Shown here: piece by piece, positions 34,915 to 43,620 of the stretch
How positions within the stretch are numbered: the stretch's first letter is position 1
Layout of the letters: each line of letters begins with the position of its first letter
NCBI GenBank assembly: GCA_016709965.1
Contig: JADJLT010000003.1
Span: forward strand, 1 to 64,000
Direction: 5' to 3'
Origin: Betaproteobacteria bacterium
GTDB taxonomy: Bacteria; Pseudomonadota; Gammaproteobacteria; Burkholderiales; Rhodocyclaceae
Length of the DNA: 64,000 nt
Notes under the pieces: model-generated
The model's input: the letters and a program-made list of their open reading frames with translations, nothing else
The model's database searches: none
Told to the model about the DNA's origin: nothing
Position numbers and translations under genes: made by a program

Positions 34915-35775
34915 TCAAGTTTTGGCACGCTTGGCCGACGTGATAATCCCGTCGCTCAGCGTTTTCAGGGCAGCCATTGGTGACGCTGCGCGCAGGTAGA
35001 TCATGCCGGTGGGGACACGGCTGAACTCATCCGGCACGGTTTCGATAACCAGGTCGGCGGCATGGCTGGATTGCTCGACGACGCGGCGCGGCATCAGTGT
35101 CCAGCCGAGGCCGACTGCGATGCAGCCGAGGATGCCTTCCAGCGTGCCGAACTCCATAGCATCTGATACTGCGTGGCCTTGCGCCCGTTGCCAGGCGATG
35201 GCGCGGGTGCGGTAGGCGCAGCCTTCGCGGAAGAGGATCAGCGGCAGCAATACGGGGTCGGTGCCGGCGGCGTGCACCTGAACCAGTTCTTCAATGATCA
35301 ATTCGTCAAATTGCAGATCAGGGTGAATGACCGGGCCGGCCACGAAGGCGCAGTCAAGCTTGTGGTCGAGGACCTTGCCGGTCAAGGTGCTGGTGGTGTC
35401 GGTGGAAACGCGCAATTCGAGACCTGGATGTTCGTTGCGCAAAGCTTTCAGGGCGCTGGGCAGGTGCAGGGCGGCGAAGGTCTCCATGGCGCCGATGCGC
35501 AGTTCGCCGGCACTTTCACCCACCTGCCGCACCGCAGCGCTGGTCTGCCGTTCCAGCATCAGCATGCGTCGTGCGTAGTCGAGCAGCACCTTGCCCGACG
35601 GCGCGAGCTCCAGGCCACGCCCCTTGCGGAAGAAGAGTTCGGCGCCCAGCTCTTCTTCCAGGCGCCGGATGCGGCCGGTGACATTTGATTGAACGGTGTT
35701 CAGCTTGCGCGAGGCGGCGAGGATGCCGCCTTCTTCGACGACGGCCTGAAAGGTTCTGAGGGCAACGAGTTCCAT
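34915..35775 (-). CDS. LysR-family transcriptional regulator
   Basis: About 286 residues from ATG 35775 (MELVALRTFQAVVEEGGILA). The winged helix-turn-helix at 1-60 (AASRKLNTVQSNVTGRIRRL) and the LysR effector domain (about 90-286) are both complete. It is divergent from an MFS transporter gene 99 bases away, the usual arrangement for a regulator controlling its neighbour. It probably controls that transporter and perhaps the oxidoreductases after it. Confidence 0.93.
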   Translation of the reverse strand: MELVALRTFQAVVEEGGILAASRKLNTVQSNVTGRIRRLEEELGAELFFRKGRGLELAPSGKVLLDYARRMLMLERQTSAAVRQVGESAGELRIGAMETFAALHLPSALKALRNEHPGLELRVSTDTTSTLTGKVLDHKLDCAFVAGPVIHPDLQFDELIIEELVQVHAAGTDPVLLPLILFREGCAYRTRAIAWQRAQGHAVSDAMEFGTLEGILGCIAVGLGWTLMPRRVVEQSSHAADLVIETVPDEFSRVPTGMIYLRAASPMAALKTLSDGIITSAKRAKT

Positions 35776-35838
35776 ATGTATCTCAAAAAACGAATGGTTG
35801 CTTCTAAACAAATCACTTGAATGGATACTTTACTCTGT

Positions 35839-35859
35839 TTATTGTTCGTCTACCAATAA
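35839..35859. promoter_or_regulatory. Inverted repeat, candidate LysR operator
   Basis: TTATTG (35839-35844), nine bases, CAATAA (35854-35859): a dyad in the divergent LysR/MFS region, 15 bases before the MFS start. LysR proteins bind interrupted dyads of this size. No promoter hexamers could be assigned with confidence. Confidence 0.45.
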
Positions 35860-35874
35860 CAAAGGGAATATCCC

Positions 35875-37077
35875 ATGACTACACAGAGAGAACGCCTCAA
35901 GGTGCTGAGCGCCGGGATTTTCAGTTTGATCCTGGCGATGGGCGTCGCCCGATTTTCTTATACGCCCTTGTTGCCGCTGATGCAGAAGCAGGCCGGACTC
36001 GGGCTGGCCGAAGCGGGCTGGCTGGCGGCGCTGAACTACGCCGGCTACCTGACCGGTGCGGTGATCGCATCCTTGATCAGCGATCTGGTCCTCAAGGATC
36101 GCTTGTACCGGATTGGCATGGTGGTTGCCATTCTCAGCACGGCGATGATGGGCCTGACCAGCGATCCGCTGATCTGGATGCTGTCGCGCTACATCGCTGG
36201 CCTGAGCAGTGCGGCGGGTATCCTGCTTGGTACCGGCCTGATTCTGAACTGGTTGATTCGGCATAACCATCGACCCGAACTAGGCATTCATTTTGCCGGA
36301 ATTGGCTTGGGGATCGCGGGGTGTTCGGTGGCGGTCTGGCTGATGACGGGCTGGCTGGACTGGCGCGAACAGTGGTTTGCCTTGTCGGCCATGGCCTGCG
36401 TGCTGATCGTGCCGGCGCTGGCCTGGTTGCCGGCGCCGGATACCAGCGCCGTGACCAAGAGTGGTGCGCCCATGCATGACAACCCGCCGAGCAAGCTCTT
36501 CCTCGGCATCTTCATGGCTTCCTACTTCTGCGCCGGCTTTGGCTATGTGATCAGTGCCACCTTCATCGTCGCCATCGTCGACCACTTGCCCGGTCTGGCC
36601 GGGCAGGGGGCGCTGGCTTTCCTGGCCATTGGCCTGGCGGCGACGCCGGCCTGCTTCAACTGGGATCTGATCGCCCGCTACACCGGCGACATCAATGCGC
36701 TGATTCTGGCGGCGGTGCTGCAGATCATCGGCATCATCCTGCCCGTGGCCGTGGGTGGCTTCTTTGCCACGATGTTCGGCGCCCTGCTGTTTGGCGGGAC
36801 CTTTATCGGCATGGTCAGTCTGGTGCTGACCATGGCCGGGCGTTACTACCCGACGCGGCCGGCCAAAATGATGGGCAAGATGACGCTTTCGTATGGCGTG
36901 GCACAGATCATCGGGCCGGCCATCGTCGGCTGGCTGGCCACCAGGTTGGGCAACTATTCGATTGGCTTGTACATCGCTGCCGGTGTGATGGTGGTGGGCG
37001 TCGTGCTCTTGGTTATACTGAAATTTGTAGAAAAGCGGGACGCCATGCAGGCGCTCGAACCCAGCTTGCAGCACTGA
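35875..37077 (+). CDS. MFS transporter, YbfB/YjiJ-like
   Basis: 400 residues with about twelve membrane segments. N terminus GIFSLILAMGVARFSYTPLL and RYIAGLSSAAGILLGTGLI resemble the YbfB/YjiJ subgroup of the major facilitator superfamily. Substrate unknown. AAGGGAATATCCC precedes the ATG. The next gene (YhdH/AcuI-like) begins 15 bases after the stop, so they are likely one transcript under the divergent LysR regulator. Confidence 0.88.
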   Translation: MTTQRERLKVLSAGIFSLILAMGVARFSYTPLLPLMQKQAGLGLAEAGWLAALNYAGYLTGAVIASLISDLVLKDRLYRIGMVVAILSTAMMGLTSDPLIWMLSRYIAGLSSAAGILLGTGLILNWLIRHNHRPELGIHFAGIGLGIAGCSVAVWLMTGWLDWREQWFALSAMACVLIVPALAWLPAPDTSAVTKSGAPMHDNPPSKLFLGIFMASYFCAGFGYVISATFIVAIVDHLPGLAGQGALAFLAIGLAATPACFNWDLIARYTGDINALILAAVLQIIGIILPVAVGGFFATMFGALLFGGTFIGMVSLVLTMAGRYYPTRPAKMMGKMTLSYGVAQIIGPAIVGWLATRLGNYSIGLYIAAGVMVVGVVLLVILKFVEKRDAMQALEPSLQH

Positions 37078-37091
37078 AACGGAGACAGGAC

Positions 37092-38075
37092 ATGTTCAAG
37101 GGAATTCTGATCGAGAAGGATGACGCCGGCTATCGCGCGTCGGTGCAGGAGATTGACGAAAGCCAGTTGCCGGAGGGCGATGTGACCGTGCGGGTGGCGA
37201 TGTCGTCGCTCAATTACAAGGATGGCCTGGCGATTACCGGCAAGGGGCCGGTGGTGCGCAAGTTTCCGATGGTGCCGGGGATCGACATTGCCGGGACGAT
37301 TGAAGCCAGCGATAACCCGGATTACAAGGTTGGCGACCGCGTCGTACTCAATGGCTGGGGCGTTGGCGAAACCCATTGGGGCGGCCTGGCGCAAAAGGCG
37401 CGGCTCAAGGGTGACTGGCTGGTACCGCTGCCGGCCGCATTCAGCGAGAAACAGGCTGTCGCCATCGGCACCGCTGGTTACACCGCGATGCTGTGTGTGA
37501 TGGCGCTGGAGCGGCAGGGCGTCAAGCCGGCGGATGGCGAAATCGTCGTCACCGGTGCGGCGGGCGGCGTCGGCAGCGTGGCGATAGCTGTGCTGGCCAA
37601 GCTCGGCTATACGGTCGTGGCCGTCAGCGGCCGGTCAGAAGAAACCGATTACCTGAAGCAGCTCGGCGCGACCGAGGTGCTCGACCGCAGCGCCTTCTCT
37701 GCACCGGGCAAGCCGCTGGGCAGGGAGCGCTGGGCGGGGGCGGTTGATGTGGTCGGCAGCCATACGCTGGCCAATATTTGTGCGACAACCAAGTATCGCG
37801 GTGTTGTAACGGCTTGCGGCCTGGCCGGCGGCATGGATTTTCCGTCGTCGGTGGCGCCTTTCATTCTGCGTGGCGTGACGCTGGTCGGCATTGACAGCGT
37901 GATGTGCCCGCGTCCGGAGCGTCTGGTGGCATGGCAACGTCTGGCCGCCGATCTTGATGTCGCGAAGCTCGGCCTGATTACCCACGAAGTGTCGCTGGCC
38001 GAGGCGATTCCGACGGCGGCACAACTGATGGATGGCAAGGTGCGCGGTCGCGTCGTGGTGGATGTGAACCGCTGA
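37092..38075 (+). CDS. MDR-family NADPH oxidoreductase, YhdH/AcuI type (acrylyl-CoA reductase-like)
   Basis: 327 residues. GroES-like N-terminal domain (SSLNYKDGLAITGKGPVVRK, PMVPGIDIAGTI) and Rossmann domain with VTGAAGGVGSVAIAVLAKLG (about 152-171). The family lacks the zinc ligands of classical alcohol dehydrogenases. AcuI members reduce acrylyl-CoA with NADPH and protect against this electrophile. TGA overlaps the ATG of the tautomerase gene (ATGA), indicating coupling. Confidence 0.9.
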   Translation: MFKGILIEKDDAGYRASVQEIDESQLPEGDVTVRVAMSSLNYKDGLAITGKGPVVRKFPMVPGIDIAGTIEASDNPDYKVGDRVVLNGWGVGETHWGGLAQKARLKGDWLVPLPAAFSEKQAVAIGTAGYTAMLCVMALERQGVKPADGEIVVTGAAGGVGSVAIAVLAKLGYTVVAVSGRSEETDYLKQLGATEVLDRSAFSAPGKPLGRERWAGAVDVVGSHTLANICATTKYRGVVTACGLAGGMDFPSSVAPFILRGVTLVGIDSVMCPRPERLVAWQRLAADLDVAKLGLITHEVSLAEAIPTAAQLMDGKVRGRVVVDVNR

Positions 38076-38278
38076 TGCCTTACGTCAATATCCGGATTAC
38101 CCGCGAAGGGGCGACGGCCGAGCAGAAAGCCCGGCTGATCGCCGGGGCAACGCAATTGCTGGTCGATGTCCTCGGCAAGAACCCGAATACCACGGTGGTT
38201 GTCATCGATGAAGTCGATACCGACAACTGGGGTGTGGCGGGCGAGTCGATCACCGTCCGGCGGGCGCGTGGTGCGTAG
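38075..38278 (+). CDS. 4-oxalocrotonate tautomerase family protein
   Basis: 67 residues. Begins MPYVNIRITREG, so Pro becomes the N-terminal catalytic base after Met removal. Arginines at about 11 and 39-60 fit the family. VLGKNPNTTVVVIDEVDTDN is the conserved second half. Likely an isomerase for keto-enol or unsaturated acid substrates. Start overlaps the stop of the reductase gene. Confidence 0.9.
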   Translation: MPYVNIRITREGATAEQKARLIAGATQLLVDVLGKNPNTTVVVIDEVDTDNWGVAGESITVRRARGA

Positions 38279-38301
38279 GGATGCCTGTTTTCAAACCTCC
38301 A

Positions 38302-38334
38302 CGGTCAACCGGAAATTTTGGTCAAAATTGAAAT
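38302..38334 (+). repeat. 33-bp dispersed uptake-signal-like motif, copy C
   Basis: Core CGGTCAACCGG, then AAATTTT, then CAAAATTGAAA. Intergenic, ending one base before the Old Yellow Enzyme ATG. Confidence 0.75.
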
Positions 38335-38335
38335 A

Positions 38336-39418
38336 ATGAGTCACTTGTTCGAACCCCTGCAGCTGCGCGAAATCTCCCTCAAAAGCCGGATCGGCATTCC
38401 GCCCATGTGCCAGTACTCGGCCGAGGATGGCATGGCCGGCGACTGGCATTTTGTTCATTACGGCAGCCGTGCCGTCGGCGGTGCGGCGCTGATGATTCTC
38501 GAAGCGACGGCAGTGACGCCGACTGGCCGGATCAGCCCGGGTGATCTGGGTTTATGGAAAGACGAGCAGATCGAGCCCCTGGCCAGAATCGCCCGTTTTG
38601 CGCAGGCACAGGGCTGCGTGCCGGCTATCCAGCTTGCCCATGCCGGGCGCAAGGCCAGCGTTGGGCTGGGCTGGGAGGCGCAGAAAACTCTCTCCTCGGA
38701 CGAAGGCGGCTGGATTCCGGTGGGCCCGTCGCCGATTGCGTTTGGTGACGCTTACATCCCGCCGCACGAACTTTCAGTGCCTGAAATTGCCGAGATCATC
38801 GGCCTGTTTGTCGCCTCGGCAAAACGTGCCCTGGTAGCCGGTTTTCAGGCCATCGAGATCCACGCGGCGCACGGTTATCTGGTGCATCAGTTCCTGTCGC
38901 CGCTGGCGAATCAGCGCACCGATGCCTATGGCGGCAGTTTTGACAATCGTACGCGTCTGGTGCGCGAAATCGTCGCCGCGCTGCGGGCGGTCTGGCCGGA
39001 TCGACTGCCGCTGCTGATTCGGCTGTCTGCTACTGACTGGGTAGAAGGTGGCTGGTCGGCCGATGAAACGGTTGAACTGTGCCGTCAGTTGAAGGGGCTT
39101 GACGTGGACCTGGCCGATGTGTCGACGGCAGGTTTGGTCCCAACCGCCAAAATTCCGGCCGGCCCGGGTTTTCAGACCGAGTTTGCGATGCGGGTTCGTC
39201 ACGAGGCCGGGTTGCCGACGGCAGCGGTGGGGCTGATTACATCGGCCGCCCAGGCTGATCACATCATCCGCAGCGGTCAGGCCGACATGGTTCTGCTCGG
39301 CCGCGAATCCCTGCGCAATCCGTATTGGCCGGAGCAAGCTGCCCATGAACTGAGCCAGACAGCTGCCTGGCCCAAGCAGTATCTTCGTGCGGCGCCAGTA
39401 GGTTCGGCCGGGCGCTAA
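38336..39418 (+). CDS. Old Yellow Enzyme family NADH:flavin oxidoreductase (YqjM-like)
   Basis: About 360 residues, FMN-dependent ene-reductase. ATG 38336 (MSHLFEPLQLREISLKSRIG) is better than the upstream in-frame TTG at 38318. YqjM-class Cys in PPMCQYSAEDG, HAGRK for substrate binding, and IHAAHGYLVHQFLSPLANQR with the FMN/substrate histidines. Reduces activated C=C bonds. With the reductase and tautomerase upstream it suggests handling of unsaturated electrophiles. A copy of the dispersed 33-bp motif sits directly before the start (38302-38334). Confidence 0.93.
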   Translation: MSHLFEPLQLREISLKSRIGIPPMCQYSAEDGMAGDWHFVHYGSRAVGGAALMILEATAVTPTGRISPGDLGLWKDEQIEPLARIARFAQAQGCVPAIQLAHAGRKASVGLGWEAQKTLSSDEGGWIPVGPSPIAFGDAYIPPHELSVPEIAEIIGLFVASAKRALVAGFQAIEIHAAHGYLVHQFLSPLANQRTDAYGGSFDNRTRLVREIVAALRAVWPDRLPLLIRLSATDWVEGGWSADETVELCRQLKGLDVDLADVSTAGLVPTAKIPAGPGFQTEFAMRVRHEAGLPTAAVGLITSAAQADHIIRSGQADMVLLGRESLRNPYWPEQAAHELSQTAAWPKQYLRAAPVGSAGR

Positions 39419-39532
39419 GGTCTGGATGTAAAGAAACATCAGGTCCAACACGGCTTCGCTCGGTGGGAACTTTTTCAGGGAGCGCTGTCTACCTCAGCTC
39501 AAAAATTTTATTTAACTTTGATGAGGTAATTC

Positions 39533-39634
39533 ATGGACGAGCTTTCATTCGTTGGTATTGGTATTCCTGTACTCATTCTGTGCCTGGCGATTTTGATGGG
39601 CCTGAAGCTGTCGTCCAAGACGGCGTACCATTAA
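39533..39634 (+). CDS. 33-residue single-span membrane peptide, function unknown
   Basis: ATG 39533 to TAA 39632-39634, peptide MDELSFVGIGIPVLILCLAI then LMGLKLSSKTAYH. One membrane helix (about 6-25) with acidic residues before and basic residues after, so N-outside or dual topology is possible. GAGG at 39523-39526 is a good ribosome-binding site and a strong terminator starts two bases after the stop. The dedicated signals argue that it is a real gene. The 114 bases before it have no clear promoter. Confidence 0.65.
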   Translation: MDELSFVGIGIPVLILCLAILMGLKLSSKTAYH

Positions 39635-39635
39635 G

Positions 39636-39663
39636 AAAAAAGCCGGGGATCCCCGGCTTTTTT
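39636..39663. terminator. Bidirectional intrinsic terminator
   Basis: Perfect 28-nt palindrome: six A, GCCGGGG, AT centre, CCCCGGC, six T. Ends the small membrane-peptide gene on + and can stop the alpha/beta hydrolase transcript arriving on the minus strand. Confidence 0.92.
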
Positions 39664-39673
39664 GATGTTGAAA

Positions 39674-39706
39674 GTTTCAATTTTTGCTGTTTTTTCCGGT
39701 TGACCG
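39674..39706 (-). repeat. 33-bp dispersed uptake-signal-like motif, copy A
   Basis: Core GCTGCGGTCAACCGG, then six A, then GCAAAAATTGAAA. Intergenic, between the alpha/beta hydrolase stop and the terminator at 39636-39663. Confidence 0.78.
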
Positions 39707-39719
39707 CAGCAAGCGCCAT

Positions 39720-40607
39720 TCAGGTCAAAAAAGCCTCAAGCAAGCGCGCAACTTCGGTGGGCTGGTCGTGGTGGAGCATGTGGTCGGCCTGATCGATCCA
39801 TTCTTCACGAACATTGGCAAAGCAAGCGCGGCGGGCCTCCCAGTCGCCGGGACGGGTGGCGTAATCGCGGACAACCCATGATTGCCGTCCGGCTACCCAG
39901 AGTACCGGGCAGGTGATCTGCCGCCAGATTGCCATCGACTCTTCAAGGCGGAACAGATAGGGCGAAGGTGCCTTGTGCCACGGGTCGCCGTTCCAGATGA
40001 TGCCATGACGGCGGTCGCCGCCGCGGGTGTCGCCATCGCCGACGCGGGCCAGATGCTTGGCGAGGAACTCGGCGCGCTCCGGTGTCAGGAACCGGTCCAT
40101 GTGCAGCAGGCGACGAGCGAAGGCGGCACGGTCCTTGTAGGCATGCATGCGCGGCGGCTTTTTCAACGCGCCCATCCATTGCTGGTAACGTTCAGGCGCC
40201 ATGTCCGGCGTCGTTGGCGCAATGCCGAAGCCTTCCAGCGTCACCACGCTGTCGACGCGCTCGGGGCGAATGCCGGCATAGAGGCAGGCTAGAATGCCGC
40301 CCATGCTGTGGCCGACCAGCCTGACCTGACCTTGCGGCGCATAGCGATCCAGGATGGCGTCGAGATCGCCCAGGTGTTCGGCAAAAAAATAGGGCCGGCT
40401 CAGCCATTCCGAACCGCCGAAGCCCCGCCAGTCGGGGGCGATGATGTTCCATTCCTGCGCTAATTCATCAACCACAAACTGGAATGACGCGGAAACGTCC
40501 ATCCAGCCATGCAGCAGGAACAGCGTCGGCGCCTGCGGGTTGCCCCAGCGCCGGATGTGCAGGCGAACGTCCGATAGATCGAGATACTCCGCGCGCGAAG
40601 GCTGCAT
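39720..40607 (-). CDS. Alpha/beta-fold hydrolase
   Basis: 295 residues. Oxyanion HGW (33-35), nucleophile elbow GHSMGG with S101, an acidic residue in the C-terminal half and the histidine in DQADHMLHHDQP near 275-279 make a full triad. Resembles MhpC-type hydrolases and esterases; substrate not predictable. Six bases after a CheY-like gene on the same strand, so probably cotranscribed. Confidence 0.9.
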   Translation of the reverse strand: MQPSRAEYLDLSDVRLHIRRWGNPQAPTLFLLHGWMDVSASFQFVVDELAQEWNIIAPDWRGFGGSEWLSRPYFFAEHLGDLDAILDRYAPQGQVRLVGHSMGGILACLYAGIRPERVDSVVTLEGFGIAPTTPDMAPERYQQWMGALKKPPRMHAYKDRAAFARRLLHMDRFLTPERAEFLAKHLARVGDGDTRGGDRRHGIIWNGDPWHKAPSPYLFRLEESMAIWRQITCPVLWVAGRQSWVVRDYATRPGDWEARRACFANVREEWIDQADHMLHHDQPTEVARLLEAFLT

Positions 40608-40613
40608 CGGCGG

Positions 40614-40976
40614 TCAGGCCAGCAGCTTTTTCAACGCCGCCTCCAGGCGTTCCGGCGTGAACGGCTTGGACATCCAGCCACTGGCGCCGGCCGCGCGGAA
40701 AGCCGCTTTCATTTCATCAGAAGTCTCAGTGGTCAGAACCAGAATGGGGACGTTCTGATTCAACGTGCCTTCGCGAATCGCCTTGACCATGCCCAGACCA
40801 TCCAGACCAGGCATGTTCTGGTCGGAGATGACGAGGTCGATCCTGGCTTGTTTGACTTGTTCAAGGCCGGCTCGACCGCCGGCTGCCTCGAGAATTTGGT
40901 AGCCCATCGGTTGGAGTGTAGCTCTCAGCATATTGCGGATGCTGGTGGAGTCATCGACGATCAGGATGGTGGTCAT
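40614..40976 (-). CDS. CheY-like single-domain response regulator
   Basis: 120 residues, REC domain only. Acid pocket D8/D9, phosphoacceptor D52 (LVISDQNMPG), Thr in LTTET and Lys in SKPFTPE. Closest in style to chemotaxis CheY proteins (TTETSDEMKAAFRAAGASGW). No kinase or chemotaxis gene is adjacent. Upstream of the hydrolase gene with a six-base gap. Confidence 0.92.
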   Translation of the reverse strand: MTTILIVDDSTSIRNMLRATLQPMGYQILEAAGGRAGLEQVKQARIDLVISDQNMPGLDGLGMVKAIREGTLNQNVPILVLTTETSDEMKAAFRAAGASGWMSKPFTPERLEAALKKLLA

Positions 40977-41065
40977 GGCGAAGCTGCCTTGGCAGTTGAG
41001 TTACCGGGATTGTGCCACGCGTTTTCGGGATCTGCCGCAATTGTTCGGCGCGCTGTGCAGACGGA

Positions 41066-41089
41066 CAGTGGCTCAGGTCTGAGCCACTG
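41066..41089. terminator. Strong hairpin after the trypsin-like gene
   Basis: Ten-bp perfect stem CAGTGGCTCA / TGAGCCACTG with a four-base loop, ten bases after the protease stop (minus strand). No T-run on that side, so it may protect the mRNA end or act with Rho rather than as an intrinsic terminator. Confidence 0.45.
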
Positions 41090-41098
41090 AATTGACGA

Positions 41099-41887
41099 TC
41101 AGCGGAGCGGCTTCCCTGAGGGCGAAGGGCTGGTCACGGCTTTTTGAGCGGGTGGAGCACTCTCGGTCAGTTTCATCAGGATGTCGGCGTACCAGGCACC
41201 GTTCAGTCCCAGTGCCTCGTCCTCGATCAAATCGCGGTCGCCCACATCGAATCGGGACGAATGAATGCCGAGCAGCATCCATGGCAGATCGCCGTGTGCC
41301 GGCAGCGGTTTGGCAATGCGCATGACGACGGGGGCGCCGCTGCTGCCACGATGGGTGCGGGCATCGGTCAGAAAGAAAGCTTCCCCCTGAAAGCGCAGGC
41401 CAAATGACGATGCAATGATTGCATGGCGAGCCACCGGGGTGTGATGAAGGGCGTCATGGAAGCCGAGAGGGAAGCCGACAATCAGCAACGATGAGCCAAC
41501 TTCAACCAGATCAAGACTGCTCAACAGGTGTTGCGGACTAAAGGCACGATAGACCGCAGTTTTGGGGAGGGCGCTGCGGTTAAGCTCGATTACCGCAACG
41601 TCAATCTCACCGACGGCGTCCAGTCCGGTACGCCAGAGACTCTTTCCTTCGTGGTAAAGCGGGATAGAGAAACCGGTGGATTCCGCAATGTTGTCCACAT
41701 TGGTGTGCAATTCGATTTCAATCCGGGTCGGGAAGTGTTCTTCCTTCTTTCCGAACAGCACATGGCGGCTCGTCACCAGGAACAGGCGATCTTCGCGCTC
41801 GAAGAAGAAGCCGCTTGCATTGGTCAGCAGCACTTTTTCATTGAACGTGGAGATGCGTGCGGCAGACAGCAGAATCGGTTCGATCAT
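41099..41887 (-). CDS. Trypsin-like serine peptidase-fold protein without signal peptide
   Basis: About 262 residues from ATG 41887 (MIEPILLSAARISTFNEKVL); an upstream ATG at 41941 would add 18 residues with no export signal. The triad is visible: His in FLVTSRHVLF, Asp in EIDVAVIEL, Ser in THRGSSGAPVV. GFPLGFHDALHHTP precedes the serine. Similar to S1-type peptidases of the HtrA/trypsin clan but with no PDZ domain. It appears cytoplasmic. Neither start has a clear ribosome-binding site. The 191 bases upstream (41888-42078) show no other feature. Confidence 0.75.
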   Translation of the reverse strand: MIEPILLSAARISTFNEKVLLTNASGFFFEREDRLFLVTSRHVLFGKKEEHFPTRIEIELHTNVDNIAESTGFSIPLYHEGKSLWRTGLDAVGEIDVAVIELNRSALPKTAVYRAFSPQHLLSSLDLVEVGSSLLIVGFPLGFHDALHHTPVARHAIIASSFGLRFQGEAFFLTDARTHRGSSGAPVVMRIAKPLPAHGDLPWMLLGIHSSRFDVGDRDLIEDEALGLNGAWYADILMKLTESAPPAQKAVTSPSPSGKPLR

Positions 41888-42078
41888 GATGGATGGCGAG
41901 TGGCGTCGCAGGAAACAGTGAGATGGACAGTATAGGCGCATCGTAGGCCGGGCTCGGTGCGTAACTGCACATAGCCGCGGCGATTTGCATAACGTTTGTC
42001 AGGGGAGTTTTACCAGGTTCCGGTTTGTGTGAGCAGGTGGCGTGTGGCTTTAGGCAAGGCGGTACGGCGGCTGGTGCT

Positions 42079-43620
42079 TCAACTCGCCTTGCCGCCGATC
42101 CCGATGCTGGGTTCCCAGATGGTTGTCCGGTTCCGGCCATTTGCTTTCGATGCATAGAGCGCGCTGTCGGCTTGTTCTATCAGATGCTCGACCGTGCCGG
42201 CACCATCGGCAAGTGATGCGATGCCGAAACTTGAGGTGATCTGGTGAACCTCGATGCTACGGACCGCGGAATTTCCATGGTTTTCCAGCGCAATTCGAAT
42301 GCGTTCAGCAATGTTGAAGGCAGTTTCGGTATTTACGTCGAACAGAACGATGCAGAACTCTTCACCGCCATAGCGACAGAGCAGGTCCTCCTGGCGGAGC
42401 TGGCGTTCGATATTGGTCGCGACAGTGCGGATAACCTGATCGCCGACTGCATGACCATAGAGATCGTTGAAGTTCTTGAAATGGTCGATGTCCGTCATGA
42501 TGCAGCACAGGTTGTCGTTGTTGCGTAGTGCTGAACTGAATTTGGGGGCCAGCTGTTCGAAGAAGGCGCGCCGGTTGAAGCACGCGGTCAGGGGGTCGCG
42601 CGAGGCGAGGTGTTGCAGCTTTTCGTTCTGGGCCTTGATTCGGGCGCGTGACTGGCCGATTTCAGCGATCGCGTTTCGTAATTGTTCGTTGCTTCTTTCG
42701 AGTTCGCTCTGGTCGGTGAGGCTGACCAGACAGCCGCGCATTGTGCCGTTGTCGTCGCGAACGAGCGAGCAACTGACGGAAAGATCGATGGTAGTAGCAG
42801 CATCGTTGATGGCGCGCATATGAATATCGGTCACCGCAACCTGTTCTCGTAACGCCCGTTCCCATGGCGCACCCAGCGGCCCCATGCTGATCGTCGCATT
42901 TTTTAGCCAGGCTATTTCGGAAATGCCCATCCCGATAGTGATCTTCTTCGTACTGCCGTTCATGCGCTGAAAGGCCGCATTGGCGAGCAGAATGCGCCCG
43001 TCGGTATCGAGTACGAGCAAGGCATCGGCCAAGGTGTCGAAGGCCTTATGTACGCGCTCCGGAACAGCGGCAGACGGATCCAGATAGTGCATGGCACGGC
43101 GCAGGTAGGCGTAATAAATCAGAAATCCACCCACACTCATCAGCATGATCATCATGCTCATCGGTTGGCGGATCATGTCGAGCAATCCGGGTTTGGCCGT
43201 CGGGTTGAAACTGATTTCGAGCTGCCCCCATTGGGCCTGATTGGCGTAGATGGGTACGCTGACTTGCTCCAGTGATGAGCGTGCGCTGTTGCGCAATTGC
43301 CAGTGCGTGTTGTGGTCGCCTCGTTCAATTAGCAGGCTGCCATCACTGCGGCGCACAGCCAGGGAGCGCATGTCGGGATTGGCGGCAAGTATGCGGTTGA
43401 GCGTCTTGCCGAGAGCGGGCTGATTATCCTGTTCGATCAGGACTATCGATTGTGTTGCGACCGTTTCCGTCAGCCGTTTCCGTAAATGCTGAACAATCAG
43501 CGCGTCGTTTGCGCCAAGGCCAAACAGGAAGTCGCCAATCATCAGCAAGCTCAGCGAGAGCGCTGCCAGACCGAGACTGAGTCGGGCAATCGGTCCGAAA
43601 CGGAAGGCTTTGCGACTCAT
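42079..43620 (-). CDS. Membrane diguanylate cyclase (sensor, PAS, GGDEF)
   Basis: 513 residues. Two membrane helices (about 15-37 and 158-178) enclose a periplasmic sensor segment; PAS-like domain about 190-310; GGDEF domain about 345-505 with intact GGEEF near 416. An inhibitory RxxD site (RQED) lies five residues before it, so it should make c-di-GMP under product control. Its ATG (43620) overlaps the stop of the giant surface-protein gene (ATGA), so its translation is coupled to that gene and its activity is likely tied to it. Confidence 0.93.
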   Translation of the reverse strand: MSRKAFRFGPIARLSLGLAALSLSLLMIGDFLFGLGANDALIVQHLRKRLTETVATQSIVLIEQDNQPALGKTLNRILAANPDMRSLAVRRSDGSLLIERGDHNTHWQLRNSARSSLEQVSVPIYANQAQWGQLEISFNPTAKPGLLDMIRQPMSMMIMLMSVGGFLIYYAYLRRAMHYLDPSAAVPERVHKAFDTLADALLVLDTDGRILLANAAFQRMNGSTKKITIGMGISEIAWLKNATISMGPLGAPWERALREQVAVTDIHMRAINDAATTIDLSVSCSLVRDDNGTMRGCLVSLTDQSELERSNEQLRNAIAEIGQSRARIKAQNEKLQHLASRDPLTACFNRRAFFEQLAPKFSSALRNNDNLCCIMTDIDHFKNFNDLYGHAVGDQVIRTVATNIERQLRQEDLLCRYGGEEFCIVLFDVNTETAFNIAERIRIALENHGNSAVRSIEVHQITSSFGIASLADGAGTVEHLIEQADSALYASKANGRNRTTIWEPSIGIGGKAS

